Below, piece after piece: positions 53,217-62,575 of a stretch of DNA of 64,000 bases. The notes under the pieces are model-generated. The model did no database searches and was not told the origin of the DNA. It worked only from the letters and a program-made list of their open reading frames with translations. A program made the position numbers and the translations under genes. This DNA comes from Flavobacterium filum DSM 17961 (GTDB taxonomy: Bacteria > Bacteroidota > Bacteroidia > Flavobacteriales > Flavobacteriaceae): NCBI RefSeq assembly GCF_000425465.1, contig NZ_AUDM01000004.1:1-64000 (forward strand), read 5' to 3'. Each line of letters begins with the position of its first letter. The first letter of the stretch is position 1.

Positions 53217-53429
53217 ATTAAAAACGAATGTAATTATTTGTCTATAAGTGAATTAAACAAAAAAACAACTAAATGTTAAAAAACCCTTAAAATCTTTTGT
53301 TTTAAAATGTTAAAAACATTGTTAATAATTTAAACAACAATAAAAAAATGAATTTTCTTTTCATCGTTAAATTTACATACACAAAGCAAACCAATTCAAT
53401 TAATCAATCATTCTAATAACATACTGATA

Positions 53430-53457
53430 TTGAACTATAATTTATATTATGTAAAAT
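53430..53457 (+). other. dif: attR: dif site
   Basis: XerC arm TTGAACTATAA, spacer TTTATA, XerD arm TTATGTAAAAT. The XerD arm matches E. coli dif (TTATGTTAAAT) in 10 of 11 positions and the whole site in 19 of 28. It is the more canonical of the two sites and probably contains the chromosomal XerD half. It places this window at the replication terminus. Confidence 0.8.
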
Positions 53458-53472
53458 AGAAATTATTAATAA

Positions 53473-54075
53473 TTAAATTCGTTTATTACTGATATAAATG
53501 AAAACAATTGATGTTAGAACAAAAAGTATTGTTACACCTACACTATTTAGAAGAACAACTTTATAACCAATTGTATTCACATCTAAAAATGGATATGGAT
53601 AATGTTTAATAAAAAAACCAAGAATTAATACCAAAGACAAATAAAATAATGGAAAAATTAAAATTTTGAATATATAACGATATGGAATTTGATAACGATT
53701 ATTATTTTTAAACCATATTATAATAAATAATACAGGATTAATGACATGTAATAATTCATCTAAAATTTTACTTAATCCGGTTGGATTCCAAATAAACCTT
53801 AAAATACAATTATAAACAATAGCCACGATCGTAATATAAATTACAATTGTGATTTGAGTTGTATAAGAAATTAATTGTGATTTTTTATAAAATAAGCAAA
53901 AACTATAAAATAACGTAACCATTAGATTAGATAAAATGGTAAAATAAGTAAAGAATTTGAGATTTGTAACCAAAACATTTGTCTCACTATTTTTCACAAA
54001 TATGATGTACTGAGCAATTAAAGTAAACCACCCCAATAAAAACCCAATTCGAATCAGATTGTTTTTTAAATTCAT
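53473..54075 (-). CDS. Pr6Pr-like integral membrane protein
   Basis: 200 residues, six membrane segments; GFLLGWFTLIAQYIIFV, FFTYFTILSNLMVTLFYSF and the loop LDELLHVINPVLFIIIW match the Pr6Pr membrane-protein pattern (T-I-L-S-N and LLH-x-x-x-P). Function unknown; related to the FAR-17a/AIG1 superfamily. Its stop lies only 16 bp from attR, so it is the first chromosomal gene right of the prophage. Confidence 0.8.
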   Translation of the reverse strand: MNLKNNLIRIGFLLGWFTLIAQYIIFVKNSETNVLVTNLKFFTYFTILSNLMVTLFYSFCLFYKKSQLISYTTQITIVIYITIVAIVYNCILRFIWNPTGLSKILDELLHVINPVLFIIIWFKNNNRYQIPYRYIFKILIFPLFYLSLVLILGFFIKHYPYPFLDVNTIGYKVVLLNSVGVTILFVLTSIVFIYISNKRI

Positions 54076-54168
54076 GTAAAAATATTTTCATAAAGTTAAT
54101 AAATATGGTTTAATTTTTGAAATAAATTGGTCAATTTGACTAATTTTATAGTATAATTTACTTTTTGT

Positions 54169-56088
54169 ATGAAAAATTCAATTGCTGAACGTATTGCCGA
54201 TTTTTTAAAAAATTACCCCCCTTTTACTAGCTTGATTTATAGCGAATTAGTCGATATTTCAAAACAGATTCACGTGCTTCATATGGAGAAAAATCAAGTA
54301 CTTTTTAAAGTTGGCGATCAAACGCATGGCTTTTTTTATGTTGTAAAAGAAGGTGCAATTGGACTTTCAGTAAATTCTGACACAGAAGAAACGCTGATTG
54401 ATAAATGTGATGAAGGTGATATTCTTGGACTTCGTCCTTTTTTTGCAAAAAACAATTATTTAATGACCGCTAAAGCTCGAGAAGAGTCCCTAATTTATGC
54501 TATTCCAATCGAAATTTTTAAACCGTATGTAAGTCAAAATGCTGAAGTTTTAAGTTTCTTATTGGAAAGTTTTGCCTCCAATACAAGAAATCCTTATGAC
54601 AAAGAACATAAAGGAAAACTGATTTCTGAAAATGTAATTTACAATGAACAAAGTTCTGAAATACAATATTTTCAGCCCATTAAATATACGTCTACTCCTA
54701 TTACAGCATCCAGAAAAAATAGTGTTAAAGAGGTTGCAATAACAATGACACAACATAAAATTGGTAGTGTAATTATTCAAGAAAATAATTTACCTGTTGG
54801 AATTGTTACTGATAAAGATTTACGTTCAAAAATTGCCACCGGAAAATTTTCTATTGATATTCCAATCGAACAAATAATGTCAGCACCTGTAATTACGGTT
54901 TCTGAAAACATATCAATTGCTGAAACGCAATTAATCATGTTGAAACAAAATGTTGGTCACCTTTGTGTTACAGCTGACGGAACTACAAAATCTAACATTA
55001 TCGGAATTATTTCTGAACATGATGTTGTAGTTGCACAAGCCAACAATCCCGGTGTTTTACTAAAGGAAACCAAGCGTGCCACTCGTTCAAAAGAGTTGAA
55101 ATTGGTGCGTGAAAAACTGAATGATTTAATTCAAAATTCATTGGATAAAAATATTCCTATTCAACATATTTCAAATCTTGTTGGTGAAATCAATATTGCC
55201 ATTACCAAAAGAGCAGTTGAGTTAGCTATTGAGAAAATGGATGAACAACCCCCTACTCGATTTGCTTGGATGAATATTGGCAGTCAGGGTCGTAAAGAGC
55301 AATTATTGATGACTGATCAAGACAATGCCTTAATTTTTGATGATGTAGAGGAAAACCGCTATGACGATGTGAAAAAATATTTTGTTGAATTAGCTGAAAA
55401 AGTAACCAAAACATTGAATAAAATAGGTTACGAATTTTGTCCGGCAGAAATGATGGCAAGCAACCCAATGTGGTGTAAATCAGTAACGGATTGGAACAAG
55501 CAATATAATTCCTGGATCAACAAACCTGGAGAAAAAGGAATCTTAATGTGTTCAATTTTCTTTGATTATGATTTCATTTATGGGGATGAAAACCTAGTGA
55601 ATCAAATTACTGAAAACATCTTTGCTAACATTCATAATAATCAATTGTTTTATGCTTATTTAGGGACAGATGCATTGAAAAACCCACCTCCATTAGGCTT
55701 TTTCCGTCAGTTTTTGGTAGAAGATGACGGAGAACACAAAGATACTTTTGACATTAAAAGTAGAGCTTTAATGCCCTTGATAGATGCTGCACGATTATTG
55801 ATTTTAAGTCAAGATATCAAAGGAATCAACAACACCTATCAACGGTATAAAAAAATGGCTGAATTAGAACCTCAAAACGCCGATTTATTTGAAAGTTGTG
55901 CAGATGCTTTTTCTACACTTTCTCATTTTAGAACAGAAGAAGGTTTAGCAAACAATAGCAACGGTAGATATTTGAATTTGAATGAATTATCTAAATCAGA
56001 TAAAGTAAAACTTAAAAACACTTTTCAACCGATTCGCGAAGTACAAGATGCCATAAAAAATCGTTTTCAACTGACTTATTTTACTTAA
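54169..56088 (+). CDS. cNMP-binding / CBS-pair / DUF294 nucleotidyltransferase signalling protein
   Basis: 639 residues: cyclic-nucleotide-binding domain (about 20-135; FKVGDQTHGFFYVVKEGAIG), two CBS domains (about 170-300; GIVTDKDLRSKIA and GIISEHDVVVAQ), then a DUF294-type nucleotidyltransferase with GSQGRKEQLLMTDQDNALIF and a C-terminal helical DUF294_C. This is a widespread bacterial signalling layout, probably sensing adenylates. Four bp before the exonuclease gene, so co-transcribed. Confidence 0.92.
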   Translation: MKNSIAERIADFLKNYPPFTSLIYSELVDISKQIHVLHMEKNQVLFKVGDQTHGFFYVVKEGAIGLSVNSDTEETLIDKCDEGDILGLRPFFAKNNYLMTAKAREESLIYAIPIEIFKPYVSQNAEVLSFLLESFASNTRNPYDKEHKGKLISENVIYNEQSSEIQYFQPIKYTSTPITASRKNSVKEVAITMTQHKIGSVIIQENNLPVGIVTDKDLRSKIATGKFSIDIPIEQIMSAPVITVSENISIAETQLIMLKQNVGHLCVTADGTTKSNIIGIISEHDVVVAQANNPGVLLKETKRATRSKELKLVREKLNDLIQNSLDKNIPIQHISNLVGEINIAITKRAVELAIEKMDEQPPTRFAWMNIGSQGRKEQLLMTDQDNALIFDDVEENRYDDVKKYFVELAEKVTKTLNKIGYEFCPAEMMASNPMWCKSVTDWNKQYNSWINKPGEKGILMCSIFFDYDFIYGDENLVNQITENIFANIHNNQLFYAYLGTDALKNPPPLGFFRQFLVEDDGEHKDTFDIKSRALMPLIDAARLLILSQDIKGINNTYQRYKKMAELEPQNADLFESCADAFSTLSHFRTEEGLANNSNGRYLNLNELSKSDKVKLKNTFQPIREVQDAIKNRFQLTYFT

Positions 56089-56091
56089 TTT

Positions 56092-56706
56092 ATGGTATTT
56101 AAATGGTTTAAAAAAGTAAACAAAGAGTATCCTAAATTTTGGGAGAATTACCTCGAATATTTTGAGCAAGAACCTAATGATTCTAAACCAAAACGCTTTG
56201 TAGTTTTTGATTGTGAAACAACTGGCTTGGATCATCGCAAAGATGTTATATTATCCATTGGTGCAGTTGCAGTAGTTGAAAATGCTGTTATTGTAAATGA
56301 TGCATTGGAAGTATTCCTAAAACAAGATGTATATAAACCTGAAACTGCCTCTATTCACGGCATTTTAAAAGAAGGAAAGGAAGAAAAAATTGTAGAAGCC
56401 GAAGCGGTCATTCGCTTTTTAGAATTCATTAAAAATGCTACTCTCGTTGGTCATAACGTGAATTTTGATATCGAAATGATTAACCAAGCTCTTAAACGCA
56501 TAAACGTTGGAAAACTCAAAAATGACAGCATGGATACGGATGCCATGTATCAAAAATTCAAAGGTTTGCAAGAGGATCAACATTCAACTTTAGATGAACT
56601 TTGCAAAGTATTAAAAGTAGAAAAAAGCGACCGACACACCGCATCTGGAGATGCGTATATTACGGCTCTAGTTTTTTTAAAACTAAAGAAAAGACTTTTG
56701 ATATAA
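56092..56706 (+). CDS. DnaQ-type 3'-5' exonuclease (DEDDh)
   Basis: 204 residues. ExoI VVFDCETTGLDHRK (D and E), ExoII HNVNFDIEMI (D), ExoIII HTASGDAYITA (H and D): a full DEDDh set as in the epsilon subunit of DNA polymerase III. The N-terminal 40 residues form a short extra helix region. It is a regular partner of the cNMP/CBS/DUF294 protein in Bacteroidota; the functional reason is not established. Confidence 0.92.
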   Translation: MVFKWFKKVNKEYPKFWENYLEYFEQEPNDSKPKRFVVFDCETTGLDHRKDVILSIGAVAVVENAVIVNDALEVFLKQDVYKPETASIHGILKEGKEEKIVEAEAVIRFLEFIKNATLVGHNVNFDIEMINQALKRINVGKLKNDSMDTDAMYQKFKGLQEDQHSTLDELCKVLKVEKSDRHTASGDAYITALVFLKLKKRLLI

Positions 56707-56743
56707 ACTAGTTAAGATAGTTGGCTAAAGCTAAATTTTGTTT

Positions 56744-57070
56744 TCATACTTCACTCACAAAAAGTTTGCAAATTTCTGTTGCTCCCAAAGCTGACAAATG
56801 CATAATATCTGTAATTCCATCCAGAAAATAAGCGTTTTCTCCTTCGGTAAAATGTAAACGTAATTTCTTTGATTCTTCCACATCAAATGAAACTTCCATT
56901 TGCTCTGTAAGATATTGTAATAAATGAACGGAACATTTACTTCCTGATCTATGCAAGGTATAATTTCCTTGTGCATCTAACAAAACACCTTGGGGATTAA
57001 ATTTTCTTCTGGTAATCGATAAAAAAAATATTCCTCTTACCAACATAACTGCTATCGCTAATAAAATCAA
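56744..57070 (-). CDS. Small membrane-anchored hypothetical protein with a possible start frameshift
   Basis: 108 residues from a TTG at 57070: one membrane segment (ILLAIAVMLVRGIFFLS) and a soluble domain with TEGENAYFLDGITDIMHL. An ATG at 57090 lies in another frame; one extra A in the A7 run (57071-57077) would give MLNHQKKLILLAIAV, a more normal start. Either a slippage-prone start, a recent frameshift or a base-call error. No domain recognised. Confidence 0.55.
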   Translation of the reverse strand: MILLAIAVMLVRGIFFLSITRRKFNPQGVLLDAQGNYTLHRSGSKCSVHLLQYLTEQMEVSFDVEESKKLRLHFTEGENAYFLDGITDIMHLSALGATEICKLFVSEV

Positions 57071-57173
57071 TTTTTTTGATGATTTAGCATTTTTGCTATA
57101 GCTTTAAATTTTAGATTTTGATAAATCTTACTCTTTCATAGAAAATCAAATTTATTGTTAAAAAATTAAATTT

Positions 57174-58415
57174 TTAATTAACAATAAACTTTTCTGTCAA
57201 AATTTTATATTCTGATTCTAATTTTAGAATATACATTCCGTTTGAAAGTCCATCAACATAAATTGTATTGTTGGTATTTAAATATCCTGATGAAACCGTT
57301 TTTCCCATAACATCAATTATAGAGTAATTTGAAACAACTCCATCAAAACCAACTTTTATAAGATCATTGGTTGGATTGGGAGAGATTGTAAATGAAGTGG
57401 ATTTATTGTCGTTCAAAACTAAAACACCATATCTGCTAGCTGCAAAAATTGAATTATCACATTCGAATTCCAAAATATATTCTGATGGCAATGGCAGATT
57501 ATCAACGATTCCTGTTACTGTATTTACAACTTTCAAATCGCGTTCACCAACGGTATCCACACCAACAAAAATAAATGAATCGGTTTCTTGGTCAAAAGTT
57601 TTGTTGCCCATTTCATATCCCGGAGTGTCAACCATGTCAACTATTGTAGAGACAGTGGCGTTTAGAGGATTTAAGACACCAATTTTAACAGAGATTGGTG
57701 TTCCAAATTCATATGAGTTGTTATACATGGTGTATATTGTATTCGTTTTGTTGCTAAATTCTAATCCGTAAAAATCTACTAACGTTGAATCCGTAATTGG
57801 AAGAATTGTATAAGAAAAAGGCTGAGAATTTACATTTACGGTAACTAGCTCCTTGACGCCATCTTCTTTTAATACCGTAAAATAAAATATTTTTAAATTA
57901 GAATCAAAACAGGAAGAATCATGATAATAACTTCTAAACGAATCAAAATTTATAACTCCTAAAGTGGTAGTGGTTAATGTTGATGGATTAAACATTTTAA
58001 ATTCAGGGTTGTTAGGGTCTGAAAAATCATAACTGTAAACTAGACCACTCTCCATGTCTACTTCGCTTCCGCCGTTGAATAAGCTACTTTGTGGAGAAAC
58101 AGTAATTATTTGAGAATTGGTATCATAACTAAAAAGTTTATTTTGATATTCTCCTGAATCATACTGGATTGCATTGACATAGAATTTTGCACTTCTAACA
58201 TCAAAAGTTGAAGTTCCCATGTAAACGGATTGAATTGTGGAAGGTATACTGCTATTAAACGAACTAGAACCGGCATTCCACTTTACAATGTCCAATTCAT
58301 TATTTTCTGTTATATTAAAACCAATTAATTTGATTTCCTGGGCATTTATAATTAGAAAATTACTGAGAAAAACGCAAATTGTAATAAATAATTTTAAGTA
58401 ATTTTTTGTTTTCAT
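57174..58415 (-). CDS. T9SS cargo protein of unknown function
   Basis: 413 residues from the ATG at 58415: Sec signal (LFITICVFLSNFLIINAQ), a beta-propeller-like body of repeated blades (FDVRSAKFYVNAIQYDSGEY and similar), and a type-A sorting domain (FTISPNPTNDLIKVGFDG to LTEKFIVN). It should be secreted by the type IX system. No catalytic motif seen. Single gene. Confidence 0.85.
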   Translation of the reverse strand: MKTKNYLKLFITICVFLSNFLIINAQEIKLIGFNITENNELDIVKWNAGSSSFNSSIPSTIQSVYMGTSTFDVRSAKFYVNAIQYDSGEYQNKLFSYDTNSQIITVSPQSSLFNGGSEVDMESGLVYSYDFSDPNNPEFKMFNPSTLTTTTLGVINFDSFRSYYHDSSCFDSNLKIFYFTVLKEDGVKELVTVNVNSQPFSYTILPITDSTLVDFYGLEFSNKTNTIYTMYNNSYEFGTPISVKIGVLNPLNATVSTIVDMVDTPGYEMGNKTFDQETDSFIFVGVDTVGERDLKVVNTVTGIVDNLPLPSEYILEFECDNSIFAASRYGVLVLNDNKSTSFTISPNPTNDLIKVGFDGVVSNYSIIDVMGKTVSSGYLNTNNTIYVDGLSNGMYILKLESEYKILTEKFIVN

Positions 58416-58526
58416 AATAGTTTGATTTACAGAATAATAAATCAAAGTTACTTACATAATTTAACATCCATCATTAAACATAAGTTAAATGTTTATAAAA
58501 TAAAAAAAACAATAAAAATCTATCCC

Positions 58527-58567
58527 AAAAAAAAGGGCTTATTGAGTCTGTAAACTTCAATAAGCCC
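58527..58567 (-). terminator. Terminator of acs
   Basis: GGGCTTATTGA (58535-58545) with TCAATAAGCCC (58557-58567); the minus-strand T-run comes from the A-run at 58527-58534. 12 bp after the acs stop. Confidence 0.9.
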
Positions 58568-58578
58568 GAAATAATTTT

Positions 58579-60486
58579 TTACAACTTCCCTTCTTTAATC
58601 TCCTCCACAATTTCAGGATTCAATAACGTAGTTATATCTCCAAAATTAGAATAATCTCCTTCCGCAATTTTACGTAAAATTCGTCGCATGATTTTTCCGG
58701 AACGTGTTTTAGGTAAACCACTTACAAACTGAATTTTATCCAATTTAGCAATTGGTCCGATTTGATCAGAAATTTGTTGGTTTATTTCTTTACGGAGATT
58801 TTCTTTATCACGGGTTTCACCGGTTTCTTTTAAAATCACAAAGCCATATAAAGCATTTCCTTTGATATCATGTGGGAAACCAACAATTGCACTCTCTGCC
58901 ACTGCAGGGTGTTCGTTGATAGAATCTTCAATTGGAGCGGTTCCCAAATTATGACCGGAAACAATGATTACATCATCTACTCTACCTGTGATTCGGTAAT
59001 ATCCTACTTCATCACGTAAAGCACCATCTCCAGTGAAATATTTCCCTGGGAAAGCAGAAAAATAGGTTTCTTTATATCGTTGATGATCTCCCCATATTGT
59101 TCGTGCCATTGATGGCCAAGGGAATTTAATACACAAACTTCCAGTGACTTGATTGCCTTCAATTTCGTTTCGCAATTCATCCATCAAAACGGGTTGAATT
59201 CCCGGTAATGGTAAAGAAGCATAGGTTGGTTTTGTGGGTGTAACAAATGGAATAGGTGAAATCATAATTCCTCCCGTTTCCGTTTGCCACCATGTATCGA
59301 CTAGTGGGCATCGCTTCCCTCCTACGTGGTCATTATACCAGTGCCAAGCTTCTTCGTTTATCGGTTCACCAACAGAACCAATCACTTTTAATGATTTTAA
59401 TGGAAAACGTTGAACGTAATCCAAACTTTCTTTAGCTAAGGCACGAATGGCCGTTGGAGCGGTATAAAATTGAGTAATTTTATGTTTTTCAATCACTTCC
59501 CAAAAGCGACTGAAATCCGGATAAGACGGAACACCTTCAAAAATAACCGTAGTAGCTCCATTCAATAATGGGCCATATAAAATATAGGAATGTCCGGTTA
59601 TCCAACCAATGTCAGCTGTACACCAATAAATATCATTTTCTTCGTAATTAAATACATTTTTAAACGTATAGGCGGTATAAACCATGTAACCAGCCGTGGT
59701 ATGCAACATTCCTTTTGGTTTTCCGGTTGAACCGGAAGTATAAAGAATGAATAACGGATCTTCTGCATCCATAATTTCGGCAACATTATTGGGAATAGCA
59801 TCGTCTAAAAGCGGTTGCAACCAAAGATCACGACCCCCTTTCATGTTCACGTTTTCGTTAGTTCTTTTTACGACCAAAACTTTTTCTACGCAAGGTGATT
59901 TTTCTAATGCTTCATCAATAATACCTTTTAAATCAATGGTTTTATTTCCACGATAACCTCCGTCCGACGTTATAACCATTTTACATTCACTATCGTTAAT
60001 TCTGGCAGAAACAGCCGAAGCTGAAAATCCTGCAAAAACCACTGAATGTATCGCTCCAATTCGTGCACAAGCTAAAACAGCAACAGCCAATTCAGGAATC
60101 ATCGGCAAATAAATACAAACCCTATCCCCTTTTTTGATGCCTTGATCACGCAATACATTCGACATTTTGGCTACTCTACCATATAAATCATTGTATGTAA
60201 TATGTTGTGCTTCTTCGTCGGGATTATTGGGTTCAAAAATAATGGCCGTTTTTTCACCTCTTTTAGCCAAATGACGATCAATACAGTTTTTGGTAATATT
60301 TACTTTAGCATCTAAAAACCATTTGAATTTTGCTTCTTGCATATCAAATTCAAATACTTTGTCCCATTTTTGGTACCAAGTGAAATTCTCATCAGCAATA
60401 CGGTCCCAAAATTTTCTGGGCTCACGTACCGATTTTTTATACATTTTGAAATAATTCTCGAGGTCATGTATTTTATAGTAACTCAT
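58579..60486 (-). CDS. acs: Acetyl-CoA synthetase
   Basis: 635 residues. Converts acetate, ATP and CoA to acetyl-CoA through acetyl-AMP. Seen: VYLPMIPELAVAVLACARIGA, P-loop YTSGSTGKPKG, WWQTETGGIMISP, GRVDDVIIVSGHNLGT, and the C-terminal PKTRSGKIMRR whose lysine is the usual acetylation control site. Slightly shorter than enterobacterial Acs (652). 104 bp downstream of a paralogue on the same strand, suggesting a joint acetate/propionate module. Confidence 0.95.
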   Translation of the reverse strand: MSYYKIHDLENYFKMYKKSVREPRKFWDRIADENFTWYQKWDKVFEFDMQEAKFKWFLDAKVNITKNCIDRHLAKRGEKTAIIFEPNNPDEEAQHITYNDLYGRVAKMSNVLRDQGIKKGDRVCIYLPMIPELAVAVLACARIGAIHSVVFAGFSASAVSARINDSECKMVITSDGGYRGNKTIDLKGIIDEALEKSPCVEKVLVVKRTNENVNMKGGRDLWLQPLLDDAIPNNVAEIMDAEDPLFILYTSGSTGKPKGMLHTTAGYMVYTAYTFKNVFNYEENDIYWCTADIGWITGHSYILYGPLLNGATTVIFEGVPSYPDFSRFWEVIEKHKITQFYTAPTAIRALAKESLDYVQRFPLKSLKVIGSVGEPINEEAWHWYNDHVGGKRCPLVDTWWQTETGGIMISPIPFVTPTKPTYASLPLPGIQPVLMDELRNEIEGNQVTGSLCIKFPWPSMARTIWGDHQRYKETYFSAFPGKYFTGDGALRDEVGYYRITGRVDDVIIVSGHNLGTAPIEDSINEHPAVAESAIVGFPHDIKGNALYGFVILKETGETRDKENLRKEINQQISDQIGPIAKLDKIQFVSGLPKTRSGKIMRRILRKIAEGDYSNFGDITTLLNPEIVEEIKEGKL

Positions 60487-60590
60487 ATTGTTTCAACTTT
60501 AGTTTTAATATCATGTAAATTTATGTATTCTATCCTTTAATAGCAATATATCTTTGCTAAAAAGATATAGCTTATTTTATGAAATCTGTT

Positions 60591-62486
60591 TTATTTTTGC
60601 TTTGAATTTGTATATAACTCAATTACTCCTTGAATTTCGTCAATAATTGCTTCATCGTCAATTGTTGATGGAATTTGAAAATTTTCTTTATCAACAATAC
60701 TTCTCAATAACTTTCTTAAAATTTTTCCTGAACGCGTTTTGGGTAAACGTTGAACAACCATTACATTTCGCAAACAAGCTACCGCACCAATTTTTTCACG
60801 AATCAAATGAACAATTTCGTATTCCAATTGAAAATGTTCCATTTCATTACCGGTTTTTACTACTATCATGGCTAAAGGAATTTGTCCACGAAGTTCATCA
60901 TTTACACCAATTACGGCACATTCAGCCACCGCCGAATGCGAAGCTACAATTTCTTCCATTTCGGCTGTTGACAAACGATGTCCTGCCACATTGATAACAT
61001 CATCCACTCTTCCGGTAATGAAAATATATCCTTCTTCATCTTTAAATCCTCCATCTCCTGAAAAATAATAACCGGGAAATTTTTGTAAATAGCCGGAATG
61101 AAATCGTTCAGTATCGTTCCATAAATCCAACATCGTTCCGGGTGGTAAGGGTAATTTAATGGTTACAAATCCTTCTTCATTGGAATTCAATTCTTGACCG
61201 TTTTCACCCAAAATTTGAATAGCATAACCGGTAACTGCTTTTCCGGCTGAACCAGGTTTGATTGGCAAAAACTCCACTCCCATCATATTAGCAATCATCG
61301 GCCAACCAGATTCCGTTTGCCACCAATGGTCAATGGCCGGAACCGGAATATGCTCATTATACCATTCCAAAGTAGCAACATCACAACGTTCTCCAGCTAA
61401 AAATTGGGTTCGTAAACACGACAAATCGTATTGTTTGATAAATTCCCCATTCGGGTCTTCTTTTTTGATGGCTCGAATAGCGGTTGGAGCAGTAAACATC
61501 ACTTTTACCTGATGATCTGATATCACTCGCCAAAAAGTTGAAGCATCAGGAGTTTTAATTGGTTTTCCCTCAAATAAAACAGTTGTATTTCTATTGATGA
61601 GAGGACCATAAACAATGTAACTGTGTCCGACTACCCAACCTACATCTGAAGCGGCCCAAAAGACTTCACCGGGTTGAGCTCCGTAAATGTATTGCATAGA
61701 AAATTTAAGTGCGGTTGCATAACCACCTGTATCTCTGACAATTCCTTTGGGTTTTCCGGTTGTTCCCGATGTATATAAAACATATAACGGATGAGTCGAT
61801 TCCACCGAAACACAATCAACTTCTTCTGAACCATACACTAACGCATCATAATCGACATCGTATTTTTTGAAAGGAACTCTCGCTCCTAATTTTCGGTTTA
61901 AAACCACCACTTTTTTGGGTTTATGACTCGCTAATTCAATGGCTTCATCAACTAAAGGTTTATAGGCAATCAAACGATCTACTTCAATACCGGAAGACGC
62001 CGTTAAAATAATTCTTGGTTTACAATCATCTATTCGGATTGCCAATTCATGAGGAGCAAATCCGCCAAAAACAACGGAATGAGTGACTCCAATTCGAGCA
62101 CAAGCCAACATGGCAAAAGCGGCTTGCGGAATCATTGGCATATAAATAACCGCCGTTTCCCCTTTTTTAATGCCTAATGAAAGTAAACCTCCGGCAAGTT
62201 TTGCCACTTCTGTTTTTACTTCATTATACGTATATTTTTTTACGGTTTGCGTAACCGGAGAATCATAAATAATGGCAATTTGCTCACCATAACCGTCTTC
62301 AATGTGTTTATCTATTGCCAAGTAACACGCATTTAATTCGCCATCGGCATACCAAAGTGGATACTCGTTTTTGTCTTTTGATAAAATGGTTTGCGGTTTT
62401 TTAAACCAATGTATAGATTCAGCTTGATCGCTCCAAAATTGTTTAGGATTGTCAAGACTTTTTTGATATAATGCTAAATATTTCAT
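60591..62486 (-). CDS. Short-chain acyl-CoA synthetase (propionate-CoA ligase type)
   Basis: 631 residues of the same AMP-forming family: YTSGTTGKPKGIVRDTGGY, WWQTESGWPMI, GRVDDVINVAGHRLSTAEME, and LPKTRSGKILRK. The W-Q-T-E-S-G-W-P-M form and G-I-V-R-D-T-G-G-Y are typical of PrpE-like propionyl-CoA synthetases rather than Acs. Paralogue of the next gene downstream. Assignment to propionate is by motif only. Confidence 0.85.
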   Translation of the reverse strand: MKYLALYQKSLDNPKQFWSDQAESIHWFKKPQTILSKDKNEYPLWYADGELNACYLAIDKHIEDGYGEQIAIIYDSPVTQTVKKYTYNEVKTEVAKLAGGLLSLGIKKGETAVIYMPMIPQAAFAMLACARIGVTHSVVFGGFAPHELAIRIDDCKPRIILTASSGIEVDRLIAYKPLVDEAIELASHKPKKVVVLNRKLGARVPFKKYDVDYDALVYGSEEVDCVSVESTHPLYVLYTSGTTGKPKGIVRDTGGYATALKFSMQYIYGAQPGEVFWAASDVGWVVGHSYIVYGPLINRNTTVLFEGKPIKTPDASTFWRVISDHQVKVMFTAPTAIRAIKKEDPNGEFIKQYDLSCLRTQFLAGERCDVATLEWYNEHIPVPAIDHWWQTESGWPMIANMMGVEFLPIKPGSAGKAVTGYAIQILGENGQELNSNEEGFVTIKLPLPPGTMLDLWNDTERFHSGYLQKFPGYYFSGDGGFKDEEGYIFITGRVDDVINVAGHRLSTAEMEEIVASHSAVAECAVIGVNDELRGQIPLAMIVVKTGNEMEHFQLEYEIVHLIREKIGAVACLRNVMVVQRLPKTRSGKILRKLLRSIVDKENFQIPSTIDDEAIIDEIQGVIELYTNSKQK

Positions 62487-62533
62487 TTTTGTGTGTTGTT
62501 TCTAATATTGTAATTCATTCTTCACTACTTACT

Positions 62534-62575
62534 AAGGACTATGAACTAAGGACTGAGAACTGAGGACTATGAACT
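62534..62575. repeat. Three tandem 14-bp units
   Basis: AAGGACTATGAACT, AAGGACTGAGAACT, GAGGACTATGAACT, running into the last codons and stop of the response regulator gene. Slippage here would alter the 3' end of that gene. Confidence 0.75.

Larger units (their letters stand above)
52673..53429. other. Large non-coding region beside attR
   Basis: About 757 bp without a credible ORF, in an element that otherwise overlaps its genes. It holds a palindrome of about 480 nt, short hairpins and direct repeats (described separately), then about 210 bp of AT-rich sequence up to attR. Probable site of replication origin, packaging signal and lysogeny promoter. Confidence 0.7.
41580..53457 (+). mobile_element. 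dif-integrated tailless phage-like prophage, about 11.85 kb
   Basis: Bounded by two directly repeated dif-like sites, visibly more AT-rich than its flanks, with tightly packed and overlapping small genes. Rightward block: Rep, candidate capsid protein, membrane and basic proteins, M23 peptidase, lysozyme, holin-like. Leftward block at the right end: RHH-like and RadC-like proteins. No integrase, terminase, portal, tail, Zot or packaging ATPase. The gene set and size resemble FLiP-type (Finnlakeviridae) icosahedral ssDNA phages. Integration by host XerCD is inferred from the sites. Confidence 0.8.

Noticed and set aside
41580-53457. Filamentous (inovirus) prophage, suggested by dif integration and a G2P-like Rep
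   Set aside because: No Zot/pI-type ATPase with Walker A, no pVIII-like coat with signal peptide and no adsorption protein; instead lysozyme, M23 peptidase and holin-like genes show lytic exit.
41580-53457. Tailed-phage remnant or satellite
   Set aside because: No terminase, portal, protease, tail or integrase fragments; genes are intact, compact and coherent for a small tailless phage.
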